In this document: piece after piece, positions 44,140 to 56,242 of the stretch
Numbering within the stretch: the stretch's first letter is position 1
Layout: every line of letters begins with the position of its first letter
Source: Anodontia alba
Lineage: Eukaryota; Mollusca; Bivalvia; Lucinida; Lucinidae
DNA length: 64,000 bases
NCBI GenBank assembly: GCA_964016985.1
Contig: OZ024821.1
Coordinates: 16,665,211-16,729,210, forward strand
Direction of reading: 5' to 3'
The notes under the pieces: model-generated
Databases searched by the model: none
What the model was told of the DNA's origin: nothing
The model's input: only the letters and a program-made list of their open reading frames with translations
Made by a program: the position numbers and the translations under genes

Positions 44140-44746
44140 TTTTCAATGTGTGTGTGTGTGTGTGTGTGTTTGTGTTTGTGAACCTTAGTCAAACATAATA
44201 AAGTTACTGAACTGTGGAATATATGTCACGGACAGATATGGATGGTTGAGTTTAGATGCTCTCATCAAGGAGTAAGTGTTGGCCAAGTAACATCAGCCGA
44301 GCCCTTATCGTTGTCGAGAAATCAACCTAAACACAAAAACTGAACCTAAATATGATAAGGTCATTGAACCATAAAAATAGGTCATGGTCAGACATGGATG
44401 GTTGGTTTAGGAATAAGTGTTGGCCAAGTATCATCAGCCTAGCATTTAAAGTTGCTGAGAATGGACCTAAACGCAAAAACGGAACCTAAGAATATTCGGA
44501 ATAAAAAGGTCACTCAACCATGAAATATAGGTTATGGTCAGATATGGACGGTTGGTTTCAGATGCTCTCATCTAGGAGTAAGTGTTGGCCAAGTATCATC
44601 AACCTAGCCCTAATAGATGCTGAGAAATGGACCTAAACGCAAAAACTGAACCCTAAGTGTCCACGTGCACATGGACGCCGATGCAGACGCGCACGCCGGG
44701 GGTATAGCATAAGCACTCCTTTGCTTTCCCAAGGACGCGCTAAAAA
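44140..44746 (+). mobile_element. 5'-truncated helentron-like element with about 150-bp repeats
   Basis: After a (GT)n run (44147-44171), three diverged units carry GGTCATTGAACCATAAAAATA, ATGGTCAGA(C/T)ATGGA, GTTGGCCAAGTATCATCAGCC and ACCTAAACGCAAAAAC. The 3' part has GGACGCCGATGCAGACGCGC and ends CGCGCTAAAAA, followed by a G-run (44747-44761). Confidence 0.65.
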
Positions 44747-44850
44747 GGGGGGGGGGGGGGGACAGGGGGAAACAAACAAATGTTTATCGAATTTGCTCAA
44801 GTCAAACGTACAGATCATCAACATTTTAGTCAAATACAGAATTACAAATA

Positions 44851-45482
44851 TTATTTATTGGGTCCTCCTGAAGTAGTGAAGGAGCTTTTAAATGGTCTAG
44901 ACTTCTTCAATTGCCACCCTGCACCTGCTGTTGGCTTATGATAGACCGATTTAATTGATCCAGTCCCACAATCCCCAAACTGAAGGCGCTCCTTATAAAT
45001 GATTTTAATTTCATTGTTGACATGTGACAAGAAATCGGCAGTAAAGTTCCTTTCCTTCATTGCTACAGTTATACCTGTGCAAAATGTCTTGTAGTTGAGA
45101 ATAAACCAAAGTGCAAGAACAGTGGACAGTTCCAGTGAATTACTCGCATATGGTTCAAATATGTTGAATGGTGGGCTTTCTAACAAAATATCATGTTCTG
45201 GGTCATACAAATAAAACAAAATATCGGTTTTTGAGATACCTATTGTAGGAATAAGGTAATTATCAAAAGAGGGATTACACTTTTTCTGAAGCAAGGCAAA
45301 TACAATTGCTTCAGATATAATCTGTGACCTGTCATTAATTAAATCACTATTGTCCTTTGCTTCAAACGAAGATAAGCTCCCATCAGAATCAGCACCAGTG
45401 GAATCATCATTAGCATATACTGCAACAGAAGGATGTGGTCCCAGTAAAATGTCAACATTCCCATGCCACACCTTGGAATTTC
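44851..45482 (-). CDS. Last exon of a host gene of unknown function (minus strand)
   Basis: The exon follows the acceptor TTTTGTATTTTTCAG (AG at 45483-45484 on the minus strand). It supplies two bases of a Gly codon and then 209 codons to TAA. Near its start is WHGNVDILLGPH, followed by an acidic Ser/Asp/Glu stretch, SEAIVFALLQ, ISKTDILFYLYDPEHD and ALWFILNYKTFCTGI. It ends in a basic tail (KKSRPF). No domain is recognised with confidence; the VDILL strand and later Glu-containing helix could suit a nuclease-like fold, but that is speculation. Its phase joins the exon at 59427-59660 exactly. AATAAA overlaps the stop (CCCAATAAATAA). The open frame upstream to 45624 is intron and transposon sequence. 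Confidence 0.78.
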
Positions 45483-45619
45483 CTGAAAAATACAAAAGGT
45501 GATCATATAAAAACAATTTATGTAGAGGATAATAGCAAAAAAAATCTATTTCATCCCCCTTCTGATAAGATTTTTGAATACATTTTTGAAAAGTTTGCCT
45601 TATTGTTGCCATTGAAACC

Positions 45620-46930
45620 AACAAGCAAATTCCATGGGGAATTTATGTCCCCCGCCTTATTTTTATTTGAGGTGTTAAAAATGGTAAAGTTAACCAGAGG
45701 ACCACTGGTCCTGTATCAATTACCTAAGTATTGAAGCAGGAATCCAGTGATAAAAAATAATTTCAAGATTCTGAAAAAAAAACCACATGCATATCTTCAG
45801 ACCATCCTTAAAGCACCTGTAAAGTTTCAAAGGATCGGCTTAAAACTGTGGTAGGAGTTACGGGGTCAAGGTACCTACTCCCTATACGCTTCTGTAGTAT
45901 TAGAACTCAAAAAATGTCTAAGTTAAAAATGCAGAAAAAGTGGTAAAAATTATTTCAGGATTCTGAAAAAAACATACGCATATCTTCAGGCCATCCTAAA
46001 ACCCTTGTAAAGTTTCAAAAGGATCGGACAAAAACTGTGGGAGGAGTTAAGGGGACAAGGTACCTGCACCCTATACACTTCTGTAATATTAGAACTCAAA
46101 AAATGTCTAAGTTAAAAATGCGGAAAAAGTAATAAAAAAATATTTCAGGAATCTGAAAAATCCACCTGCATATTTTCAGGCCATCCTAAAACCCCATGTA
46201 AAGTTTTAAAAGGATCGGTCGAAAACTGTGGGAGGAGTTAAGGGGACAAAGTACCTACTCCCTATAGACTTCTGTAATCTTAGAACTCAAAAAATGTCTA
46301 AGTTCAAAACGTGTAAAAAGTGATAAAAAATAATTTCAGGATTCTGAAAAAAACACATGCGTATCTTCAGACCATCCTTAAAGCACCTGTGAAGTTTCAA
46401 AAGGATCGGCCAAAAACTGTGGAAGGAGTTAAGGGGACAAGGTACCTACTCCCTATATACTTCTGTAGTATTAGAACTCAAAAAATGTCTAAGTTAAAAA
46501 TGCTGAAAAAGTAATAAAAAGTTATTTCAGGATTCTGAAAAAAAAACACATGCATATCTTCAGGCCATCCTGAAAACCCATGTAAAGTTTCAAAAGGATC
46601 GGCCAAAAACTGTGGGAGGAGTTAAGGGGACAAGGTACCTGCTCCCTATACACTTCTGTAGTATTAGAACTCAAAAAATGTCTAACTTAAAAATGCGGAA
46701 AAAGTGATAAAAAATTATTTCAGGATTCTGAAAAAACCACATGCACATCTTCAGACCATCCTTAAAACATCTGTAAAATTTCAAAAGGATCGGACAAAAA
46801 CTGTGGGAGGAGTTAAGGGGACAAAGTACCTACTAAAAACTCGGAACCACGCACCACGCGCCACGCACCACGCCCCACGAAAAACCAAAAACAGTGTCCC
46901 TCATTTTTCTTCGAAAAGGCGGGGGACAAT
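45620..46930 (-). mobile_element. Helentron-like element with 191-bp satellite, copy B
   Basis: Reverse orientation of copy A: 5' ATTGTCCCCCGCC at 46930, GTGGTGCGTGG tract, about six 191-bp units, the unique tail, GGCGGGGGAC, the AAATTCC-CCAT-GGAATTT hairpin and GCTTGTT at 45620. The shared boundary with copy A defines both termini. It lies in the 13.9-kb intron, just 138 bp upstream of the last exon. Confidence 0.87.
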
Positions 46931-47381
46931 TAAAACAAGGCATCACAGGCGATACAATCCCCTTACACCAAATAAGATTCCTCAAATGCAACTGTGACCA
47001 TGACCTTAGACCTGTAACACTGGAACATGACCTTGTCCAAGACATAGTTATATTAAACTTTGTGTTGAGTATTATCAAAATCACTCCATGTATGAAGAAG
47101 TCTGAGCGATGACAAAGTTTAAATAATAATAAAAGCAACTGTGACCTGGATCTTGGACCTACAAAACTGAAATGCAAATTAGTCTAAGATATTGCCAGAC
47201 TAAACATTTGTGTGAAGGTACATTGTGCATCAAATCAAAATCAGTCCATAAATATAGGTGGTAGAGCAATGATAATTTTTTTTCTAAAAATAGCAACCAC
47301 GGCCTTGACCTTCAACCTACAATACTGAAATGGGAAATTGTCCAAGATGTCATACTAAACATTTGTGTGGAGATACATCAA
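46931..47381. repeat. Diverged repeats with TGACCTTGACCT motifs (intronic)
   Basis: GCAACTGTGACC(A/T)(T/G)GA recurs near 46988 and 47132, with a third diverged copy near 47293; CTAAACATTTGTGTG(A/G)AG near 47200 and 47353. Confidence 0.65.
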
Positions 47382-50299
47382 ACAAGAGGAACATTAGGTC
47401 CTGATCGCTCCCCTGAGCCCTGTGACTGTCGTGATATGAACTTTCTGGTCATTTTGTTTCCGATGTGAATTTACCAATCTTCTGTAGACATAAGGGGATA
47501 GTGCCACATCGGCTTCAGTTTTAAGTAGCCCAGTAGTTGCTGAGAAAAGCACACTAAAAATATTCAACCCTAGTGACCTTTGCTCAAGGTTACTAAATAA
47601 CCTTGAAAATAAGCTTTCATAAGAGTTGAACTTGACTGTATTTCCATATCACAGACTAATACGAGCCGAGGTCCAGCAGTCTTGAACTCTCGTAAGGGAT
47701 AGTATAGACTCGCAGTCTGACCTGTCACTGGCCCACAGTGATGGTTCTGGCTGCCCAGTATCAAAGCACAAAAGCTTATAGCCCAGGTTATATGGGTGAT
47801 ATTGTCCCTTCTTTGGTTGTCCGTATATATCAGCAGTCCGACCTATCACTGACTTGCGATGAGTTGTCAGACTGCCCGGTGACAAGCACAGGAACTGGGT
47901 CACTGGCTTAATTAAAAAAAAAAATGTGAATTTCAGCAACAAAAAAAACAAAACTAAAAAAACAACAAAAAAACATCTTAATGAGACAGCCTTATGCTGC
48001 CAACAAAATGGAAAAGGGAAGAGAAAACAAGACCCGAGACATAGTTATGCTTAACAAAATTTAATGAAAAATAAATGACTTTAAAAAACTATGACAATTT
48101 TTCTGATACATCTAAATTTTTGACTGACCGGAACGAGCAACAGAGACGAGAGAATAATTACACATGACTAGACTGATCGTAAAATGACCTTACAAAACTG
48201 AAAAGACGATAAACGGCAGTGATTACACGTGAGTAAATGAGCATATCGTAAATAATGAGGAAAATGTACAAATGACAGAAATATGCATTAAATTTAATTC
48301 TTCCCAGTTATGACATTATTACAATCCCGATTACTAATGCAGTTCCTTTACATTTGTATCTGAACCTAAATGTCTGCCCTAAGTGCAACAAAACCTAATA
48401 AAAATATATATATATATATAAAAAAAAAAAGATGAGTAAAAAAAAAAATGTCTAAAATGCAGAAAGATAATGCAAAATTTTCTAATTTAACTTTAATCTT
48501 GAAACTTATCAAAATTTGGAAAATAAGCCAAAATAATGCGAACCCGTGAAAAGTGAAATGTACCCCAAGTCTGATGCAGGAGCTCGTTTATATAATTCCC
48601 GTATCCCACATCCCGCAACCCTCAACCAACAAGCCGTCTTGAAATGCCAAATAGCGAAAAATCAAATTGGCTTCATGCAAGGACAATTGTGACACAAAAT
48701 TGGTACGATTCCATTGAGGTTTTCTTCATTCAACATTTTGCAACTCAATGCAAGAATCATTTTGACACACATTTGATAAAAATCCATGTCAACGTTTATT
48801 GAGACATTGTCAATTTCATGTTTTGTACTATTTTTAGTAATGGCAGATGGCCGCCATCTTTGAATGCCTAATTGCAAAAACATGAAATTGGTTTCATGCA
48901 AGGATCATTGTGATACAAAATTGGTACGATTCCATCGAGATTTTCTTTCACATTTTGCTATTTTTAGTAATGGAAGCCATCTTGACACAAATTTGATCAA
49001 TATGCCAAATAGCAAAAAAAAAAAAAAAAAAAAAAAATCAAATTGGCTTCATGCAAGGACCATTGTGACACAAAACTGGTACGATTCCATTGAGGTTTTC
49101 TTCATTTCACATTTTGCTATTTTTAGTAAGCCATCTTCACTGGTCTACTTTTATTTAATTTTGAAACGACTCAATGCAAGAATCATTTTGACACAAATTT
49201 GGTCAAAATCCACTCAGCGGTTATAGAGATATTGTGATTTTCATGTTTTGTGCTATTTTTGGTAAAGGCAGATAGCGGCTATCTTTGAATGGCAAACTGC
49301 CAAAAATCACAATGGCTTCATGAAAGAAACATTCTGGCACAAACCTGGATCAATTTCAATTAAGGGTTCTTGAGATATTGTCATTTTCATGTTTATGCTA
49401 TTTTTAGTAACAGCCCCTGGGGACCACCTTGGATAGTCCATTTGCATAAATTTGAAAAAAGTTAAATTCAGGGACCATGGCATTCTGATCAAATCTGACC
49501 AAAATACATTCATGTTTTCTAGATATTGGCATCTAAGCAAACTTCGACTGTCAATACTAAGTAGGTCACTGCGACCTTAATCTACTGCTGACTTTTTTTT
49601 TTATATTTTATAATTTTGAATACCAAGGTCCCACCGATGTTCCATGCAAATTTTTAACCAATTATACTTATTGGTTGTGAAGAAGAAGTTGATTTTGTTG
49701 TTTTTGCTATTTTCAGTAACAGCGGCCATCCTGGATTCTCGATCTAACCCAATTTTACAATTCTGAAACCCTGCAGTCTGATCATGCTTCACGTGAAATT
49801 TGACAACAATTGGTTCAGTGGCTTTCGAGAAGAAGTTGTTTGAAGTTGTTTAAATCAGTTATTTTAAGACAAAGGAATTTGAGCAAAATTACTCTTGTAA
49901 ACAGAAAGTTGGTCACTGTGACAAAACGCCGCTACAGATTTTTTTCACTTTTTACACATTCATTTTTTGAATTCATATGTTCGATTGATGTTTTATGCCA
50001 AAATTCAGCCAAATATACCCAGTGGTTCTGGATAAGTTGATTTTGCTATTTTGCTATTTTTAGTAACAGCGGCCATCTTGGATATTCGACCTGACCCAAT
50101 TTTATAATTCTGAGACCCTGGAGTTAGGTCATGCTCCTTGTGAAATTTGAGAACTGTAGGTCCAGTGGTTTTATAGAAGAAGATGTTTGAATTAAGTTGT
50201 TTTCAATTGTTAACGGACGACGAACGACGCACGCCGCACGCCCGACACATTGGTATGACAATAGCTCACTATGGCCCTTTGGGCCAGGTGAGCTAAAAA
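47382..50299 (+). mobile_element. Helentron-like element (AGCTCACC type), about 2.9 kb (intronic)
   Basis: 5' ACAAGAGGAACATTAGGTCC, GATCGCTCCCCTGAG; 3' GGACGACGAACGACGCACG stretch, then AGCTCAC-TAT-GGCCC-TTT-GGGCC-A-GGTGAGCT hairpin and AAAA. About 190-bp repeats (CAAATTGGCTTCATGCAAGG, TTTTTAGTAA..GCCATCTT) fill 48600-50150. The part 47600-48600 is not repetitive and might be a separate insertion, so the single-element call is tentative. A-run 49013-49037. Confidence 0.65.
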
Positions 50300-50949
50300 G
50301 ATGCATGATTCCGCCATCCCAAACCAAAGATGCTGAGGGGTCACATGATCCCATAGACTCAGGAATGTGGGAAGATGTTCCCGCAAGAAAGCCGATGTCG
50401 GCCATCTTGAATTTTATGAAAAATCAGAGGGTCGCCCACTTTAAATGCAAATATTTCAATAATCTGTAATTAAACTTACGATGAAACTCATATGAAATTA
50501 ACCCCCATTGAATTTACTATCTGACTCGTACATCAAATAAAATTTATAGAAATCTGTACTGAGAGAAAGACCACTGCAGACAGGGACTGCTAACTTTGAC
50601 AGTTGTTTGTTTTGACGGTTACTAGCTATGGTAGACTATGTACTCAATACACACTCCCAGTTCAACACATGAATAATCAATGAACACAAAATGGAGGTCA
50701 CTAGCTTCAAACACTCTGCTCTCATACAGGTTCTACAGAAATACAATGTCATTGAAATACCGCAATTACTTAGATGACAAATTGAGAGGTAGGTTGTCTA
50801 TTTACAAATGCGATGACTGTCAAAACATTGAAATGAGAATGAAAGCAACAATTATGGTGTTGGTCGGTAAAATTGAAAACAGCTGATTTTCAGCAACATG
50901 TTGGATGACCAATCCACAGACAGATTTAGGCTAAAACGGGGTCACTACA
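50300..50949 (-). mobile_element. Possible LTR (3' LTR on minus strand)
   Basis: On the minus strand TGTAGTGACCCCGTTTTAG begins at 50949 and is immediately preceded by a purine tract CCTAGGAGGGGGTAG. A TG start right after a polypurine tract is what a 3' LTR should show. The other end and the partner LTR are not evident, so length and family are undefined. Confidence 0.4.
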
Positions 50950-52487
50950 CTACCCCCTCCTAGGGTCGTTGGTTCCGTCCAACGACCCAAAATATTGGCC
51001 AGAAATGACCAGTTTTCTCAGCAAGCTTAACTAAATCTGATGTCGTTAGATCCTGGAAACGGCACCAAACACAATAACAGGCACGTGTCAAATATTAAGA
51101 TGAAATAAACATGTAAATACTGAACATGAAAACAGTTAAGTGCCAGATAGTGAGAGGGAACTGCTATCAATTCACTCGGAACCTGATGCTCGCCACACAA
51201 CTGATGCATGCAAACTGAACATGTAGATACAACAAACAAATTCGTAATACAATCCTATGGTGAAGCATGAACGTTCTCATATGCCTATAAATATAGGTTA
51301 TAAACTGAAAGATCAGTATGCTAATTTATCGAACAAGGCTGTGCTTCTATATCTCAAACATCATCACAATAAGCAAATATTTCAGCTTACAAAAAACTTA
51401 TTATTATGGAATCTTTACTCATCATCCTACAATAAATGAATTTATAATATTACTAAGAAGGAAATCACGCGCATCAAGGTATATGTATTACCTCAAATAA
51501 GCACTTGTTAAACAATTTAACATAGGGAAAGCATTGGCAGAAATATGTAAACATAAAACCGTCAAGTGATTTAACAATGCAATTCATCCCTAATATTAAA
51601 CAATAAGTTAATTATAAAATCTTAAATATGAAGAAGTTCTGGGTGTATAACCAACTGAAAGCAAAATGCTTTGTATTATATGAACATATACCATTTACAT
51701 ACTCAAACAACCCAACGAAAAAAGTAAAACGACAGGCAAAGATCAGGAATTTAAACAACCAAACCCGCAACAAGTAAGCCTTACATGCTTTTGACCAAAC
51801 CATTATAATTACAATAGGTTTTGTTCTACCTTTAATCCTCTCACTCTGACACTTTCATTCCCCAGTGACCTCTCACTCCAGCTCGCTCACTCTTTCTATC
51901 TTCTTATATTTAAAGCTCTGTTTCCAGATGATGTATCATAATAGAGTTTATTCTTTCCTCTTGTTCTTCCTGGCGTTGTCTCCTTATCATTGGTCCCTAA
52001 CACAGATGGTACTGACGGCTTTCTTTCTTTTCCTTTGTGCTTCTCTTCTCTCTCCTTCGCTCATCCCTTGCAATTCTATCCATCTCCCATCTTTTCTCCT
52101 CCCACTTCCTTTCCTCCTTTTTCTCACGTTTCCTCTCCATCTGCCGCGTCTGATCAGATTCCTGCCGCCGTTCTTCCTTCTTTCTTTCCTCTCTTCTGTG
52201 GTCTTAAGCATATCTTCCAGTTGAAATACCGCACCCGTTAACCTCTTCATTGCTGTTGTGGTTTCAGTCAAGGCCTCTGTCTTTCATTCTCCATCAGGTC
52301 TTGCAACACCGAGACTAGGCTGTTCACAGCTACTAGGCTTATGCTCACAGTAGTTTCTTATGCCTTATCTTTTCACCTCTTCACTCTGGGAGCATCCACA
52401 CCTGGAGAGGGCCTTTTGTTGCTTGATGACAGCGCCAATGATTCAGGCGCCAGGATCTGTGAAAGTATATTTTCCTCCTGTTCCTTC
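50950..52487 (-). other. Possible decayed LTR-element interior, gag-like charged frame
   Basis: The frame 51987-52271 (minus) encodes a strongly charged Arg/Lys/Glu-rich 94-residue segment starting with MTETTTAMKRLTGAVFQLED. An alternative frame over the same bases is also rich in Glu/Arg and reads as coiled coil. Such segments occur in retrotransposon gag proteins, but no protease, reverse transcriptase or zinc knuckle is visible. 50965-51860 holds nothing else I recognise. Confidence 0.3.
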
Positions 52488-52594
52488 CCAGTCAGCATTC
52501 TACGTAAATATATATTGGGCCTTCATCGGCCCGTCAGGGTAGTTGACGGGCCGATGACGGCCCGATGTAGATTTACGTAGAATGCTAGCTGGGT
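52488..52594. mobile_element. TAGCATTCT / GGGCCGT palindromic MITE, copy 3
   Basis: CCCAGTCAGCATTCTACG left and CGTAGAATGCTAGCTGGG right with the same GGGCC(T/G)TCATCGGCCCG stem. Confidence 0.9.
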
Positions 52595-52795
52595 TGCCTC
52601 TTAATGTGTTGCGGTTCCTTTTAGTGCTTCTAACTGACATGCCAAGCTGGGTACAGGCCCTTCTTCACTGTCTTCGGCCTCTTGGTGCCTGTCGGGTCTC
52701 ATTTGGTCATCTTGGAGTCGATTCTATCCCTTCAGAGACTTTCATGGGGGACTGAGCTGGAGCTGAGACTGAAGCAAGGACCACCAAGTGAGTGT

Positions 52796-53032
52796 TTTTT
52801 TGTTTTTTGTTTTTTTTTATTTGGGTTTTAACGGCCCTTTCAAGAATATTTCACTTATATCGAGCCGATCGTTCACCGAAGGTGGGCGAAAACCGGAGTA
52901 CCCGGAGAAAAACCAATCCGTAAGCAGAACTTGGCTTTCCCACATATGTCCAGAGCTAGGCTCGAACCACAGCGGTGAGAAGCCCAATGGATTAAGAGTC
53001 AACTCTCTTATCCATTAGGCTACGGGGGCCCG
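52796..53032 (-). mobile_element. tRNA-derived SINE, type C, with 14-bp target duplication
   Basis: Minus strand: GGGCCCCCGTAGCCTAATGG (A-box), TGACTCTTAATCCATTGG, B-box-like TGGTTCGAGCC, body TTTCTCCGGGTACTCCGG, CGATCGGCTCGATATAAG and tail GTTAAAACCCAAATAAAA. CACCAAGTGAGTGT is repeated at 52782-52795 and 53033-53046. The frames next to it (53039-53434) start inside the duplication and are not supported as genes. Confidence 0.96.
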
Positions 53033-53046
53033 CACCAAGTGAGTGT

Positions 53047-53887
53047 CCAAGGTAGGGTTCTGCTGCTGGTATTTGACCCTCTGAATCGGATTAGGCTCCT
53101 GGATTCTTCTTTTCGTGTCAGTCTGTTCAGTGGTAGAGGCTGCCGCGGCGATATTACTTTTCTCCTGTTGGCTCAGCGAGTCAAAAGTCTATGGGATGGT
53201 TGGCTTCACATCAGATCAAGAGACTGGTCCTGTTCAGAAGATGCTACACTAGCATCCAGGTCCAGGGGCCGCCAAAAATCTTCTGAATCAGGGGAGGAGA
53301 GCGTGGTTGCTTCAGTCGAGCTGGGTTGTTTAACATGTTGCCATCCCGAGTGGAAAGCTGCGGGGCGAACAATTTTCGAGTGGACAGACATGTTTTTGCT
53401 GAATCAAGGTAGCAATCAAAAAACGCTTGCGTAAACCACAGACAAAGTTTTTACAATAAAGCTTTTCAGTGATACAGATTAATGACCAGTTACTGGCAGT
53501 TGTATGTGTAATGAATTTTGGCACCGCAAAAGTTCAATAACCGATTGAACAAAACAGTCCGAAAGTCTCGAAATGGAACGCATGTGCGAAATAGGAACTG
53601 AACGGCGCGAAATGAGAAAAATCCACCGTGCGATTTTTTTTCTCATCACTCCAGGGATTTTTATGCGATTTCTTGCAAAAAAAAAAAAAAATGCAAGAAT
53701 ATCGCGAAATCGTGCCAGAAAATGATCCCTGCTAACACTTATGAGAGGAGGCTTTGTCATGTAAAAGGCGTTGTCATGTCGTTTCTAATTGTAAAACTCT
53801 TTCACTTTCTTCAGAACAGAATATTTGTAGAATCGGCCAGTGACTGTATGACCAGATGGACAAGGCACTTGAACGACTGGCCCACTT
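53047..53887. other. No gene seen (intronic)
   Basis: The 53047-53430 part is GC-richer than its surroundings and may be residue of the LTR-type element, but neither strand gives a recognisable protein. 53470-53760 holds an A-run (53677-53691) and unassigned sequence. Confidence 0.4.
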
Positions 53888-54757
53888 GAATTAAAGCAAA
53901 CTGCGTAAATCTTTTTTCGAACTTATGGTTCTCTTGGCAATACATGTGTGTTTTTTATCTTTTCGCTTCCATTGCTTATTATCAGCCCTTCTTTGTGGCT
54001 CGAACATGTGCACCCAGGTTCCATCACCTGTTAGCAAGTTAGAAATAACCCGACTATTACAGCCTTTGTATGTTTTTAAAAGTTCCCAAGCACATTTAAG
54101 GCGTATCGTTTGCTCCTCAGCGAGCAAATGAGGTACCCACCTAGCGCAAACCTTTCTCAGGTCCAAACGTTTTTTTCAGAATTGTTTGCACACTGCCTTC
54201 TGATATGCCAATACAACTAGCTATATCTTTGACAGACAATCCCGCATCCTGTTCGACCACAATCTTTACACCAGCGATTGTAGCCTTGGTAACAAATGTT
54301 TTAGGCCTTCCAGGACGGGTATCATCTTCAACAGAAAATTTCCCAGCTTTAAAAGCTTTAAGCCACCTAAAAACTGTGCGCATTGAAATGGTCTCAGGTC
54401 CATATATACCATATGATTCATTAATTTCTGCTTTGGATCTATATTATTAATATAGATTCAAAGCAGATATTTAATGAATCATGTGGTATATATTTAAGCC
54501 TAATGCGGCACTTAATATAGCTACGAATTTCAATCTTCTGGTCCATGTTCCAATGTAACAAGTAAATTGGGCAGTGTATATGACAGCATCTATTTCAATT
54601 TGAAATAACTCGGTCAGTTGGAAAGCAATTTGCACGAAATAAACGGGTATCGTTAGCTATTCAACACACCATTCAAGTGCAGTGAAGCATTTTAAAATAT
54701 ACCTGAGATAGACAAAGAAAGCCTATTAGTGACAGAACCTTTTGCACGACCCTCGTA
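53888..54757 (-). pseudogene. Mariner-family transposase remnant with internal palindrome
   Basis: Minus strand from the ATG at 54546: MDQKIEIRSYIKCRIRLKYI, then a palindrome (54402-54495), then YGPETISMRTVFRWLKAFKAG, DDTRPGRPKTFVTKA (helix-turn-helix DNA-binding domain), IASCIGISEGSVQTIL, and after a frameshift near 54150 CARWVPHLLAEEQ and LTGDGTWVHMFEPQRR. The last is the first catalytic Asp block of mariner (usual TGDE.W). The remaining catalytic Asps are missing. The 5' terminus TACGAGGGTCGTGCAAAAGG is at 54757; no partner end is seen near 53880. Confidence 0.88.
54402..54495. repeat. Near-perfect palindrome inside the mariner gene
   Basis: ATATACCATATGATTCATTAA on one side and TTAATGAATCATGTGGTATAT on the other, with TCTGCTTTGGATCTATATTA mirrored around the centre. 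Arms are about 45 bp. It interrupts the transposase N-terminal domain. Confidence 0.88.
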
Positions 54758-56242
54758 CTAGAAAATTAGTTTTAGCCTTAAGATGTCATTTGGAAGGAGT
54801 GATTTTTGGCCTACATCTTGTCAATCACCTTGACCTTCATTCTGTGGGAAATATTACAATGATGTAGTTACAAAATACAACTTAGGAAGTAACTTCAACT
54901 ATTTTATCATATCACTGCATTTTTATTGTATTCTAAAAATAAAAATGTGAAAATAATAACAAGTTATTGAATGTAGGTCAAGGTCACACCAATAATGCAT
55001 ACACATGTAATTATAATGCATCATTTAATGCAGCTTTCTGTGATCTGAGTAATGAAACAGCTGACTTAGCTCTTAGGAGAAGAAAATGCACTCGGTCTGG
55101 TCAGATTCAGGATACGTTCAAAAGTAGGTCACAGTTGCTAAGACATTAAGGGTATGAAAGAAACTGAAGCAAGTATTCAAAGACAGCATGTAATTATGAC
55201 ATTCTACTCAAAACATCACTTTTAAATTATCTAAAATGGTGTAAAATATTAATAATGAACACATCAAACAAAACTTGCTAAATAGGTAAAGTCATTGACA
55301 AGATGTAGGTCAAGGTCATTAACAAGGTGAAGTTCAAGGTCCACTCCTTCTCTCCTCTATGCAGAAAACTAATTTTATAGTACGTCTTACCTGACTTGTT
55401 GGCATATATTTCAATAAGAAAGTAAGCTATCCAATTTCAAAACTCATGTTTAGCAGACCTTGAAAGGTAGGTCATTATCACTAGTTAAGTATTCAAACAT
55501 TTCCTGTTCAAGAGGAGTTTATCTGAACTCTATATTGTAACTTTAAATCAAAATGTTCACAAAAGGCGAAAAATATGTTGTTGTTTTTTGTTGTTTTTTT
55601 TCAGTGAAATCTGTTCACTGGACCGTGAAAATAAGGTCAAATTCATATTCCCGAAAGAATCAATGAGTTAACATTGGGAATATTTAATAACGCAAATGGC
55701 ATACTTCTGGCAATAGCAGTGGCTTAGAAATCTCAAAATAAGTTCAATTTGTAATACAAAACATCCTCAAAAATACAGTGGTCAATATGATGAGATAAAA
55801 CTACTTATAAAAGCTATTTCTGTAATTGCAAAGGTGCTTAGATATCAACTTAGATATCATTCTGTCTGTTTATGTAAAATTTTGCATGTCTAAAGACTTT
55901 TTGCAATGATTTAAAGCAGTATTTAGGTCTCTACCCCTTATCATACATAGTTACCCTAGCCATTTCTAATTGTCTGTATCTCAGAAAATAGGGCTTTCTG
56001 CAGGAAGTCCTGTATAACGAGATAAAGTAGACATGTTGGACTATACATTAGGCAAAATAAAAATAAAAAAAAAATTAGTTGTATGCAGAAATAGGCCAAT
56101 CTTGATACCCACTACCCTTACATAGATTTCTATGTCTGTGACCTTGACCTTGAGTCAGCAGCATCCAGATAATGTCAACAAATCAGTTTCAACCTAAAAG
56201 TCAGCCTAATAACATATAGCGGAAGGCTCCACACAAGTACAG
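54758..56242. other. No gene seen; AGGTCA-rich intronic sequence
   Basis: Repeated GTAGGTCAAGGTCA, CAAGGTCATTAACAAG and GTGACCTTGACCTTG occur near 54830, 54976, 55309 and 56145. The 60-codon frame at 54967-55149 is not supported. Confidence 0.55.

Noticed and set aside
45483..45624. First 47 codons of the 257-codon minus frame as coding
   Set aside because: A strong splice acceptor lies at 45483-45484, and the frame's beginning runs into the terminal sequence of the helentron-like element.
51987..52271. Confident gag assignment
   Set aside because: Only charge composition supports it; no zinc knuckle, capsid motif or neighbouring pol gene, so it is reported only as possible.
53039..53434. 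131-codon plus frame
   Set aside because: It starts within the SINE target duplication, has no recognisable domain, and lies in the intron of the minus-strand gene on the opposite strand.
53888..54546. Active mariner transposase
   Set aside because: Frameshift, internal palindrome and missing second and third catalytic Asp blocks.
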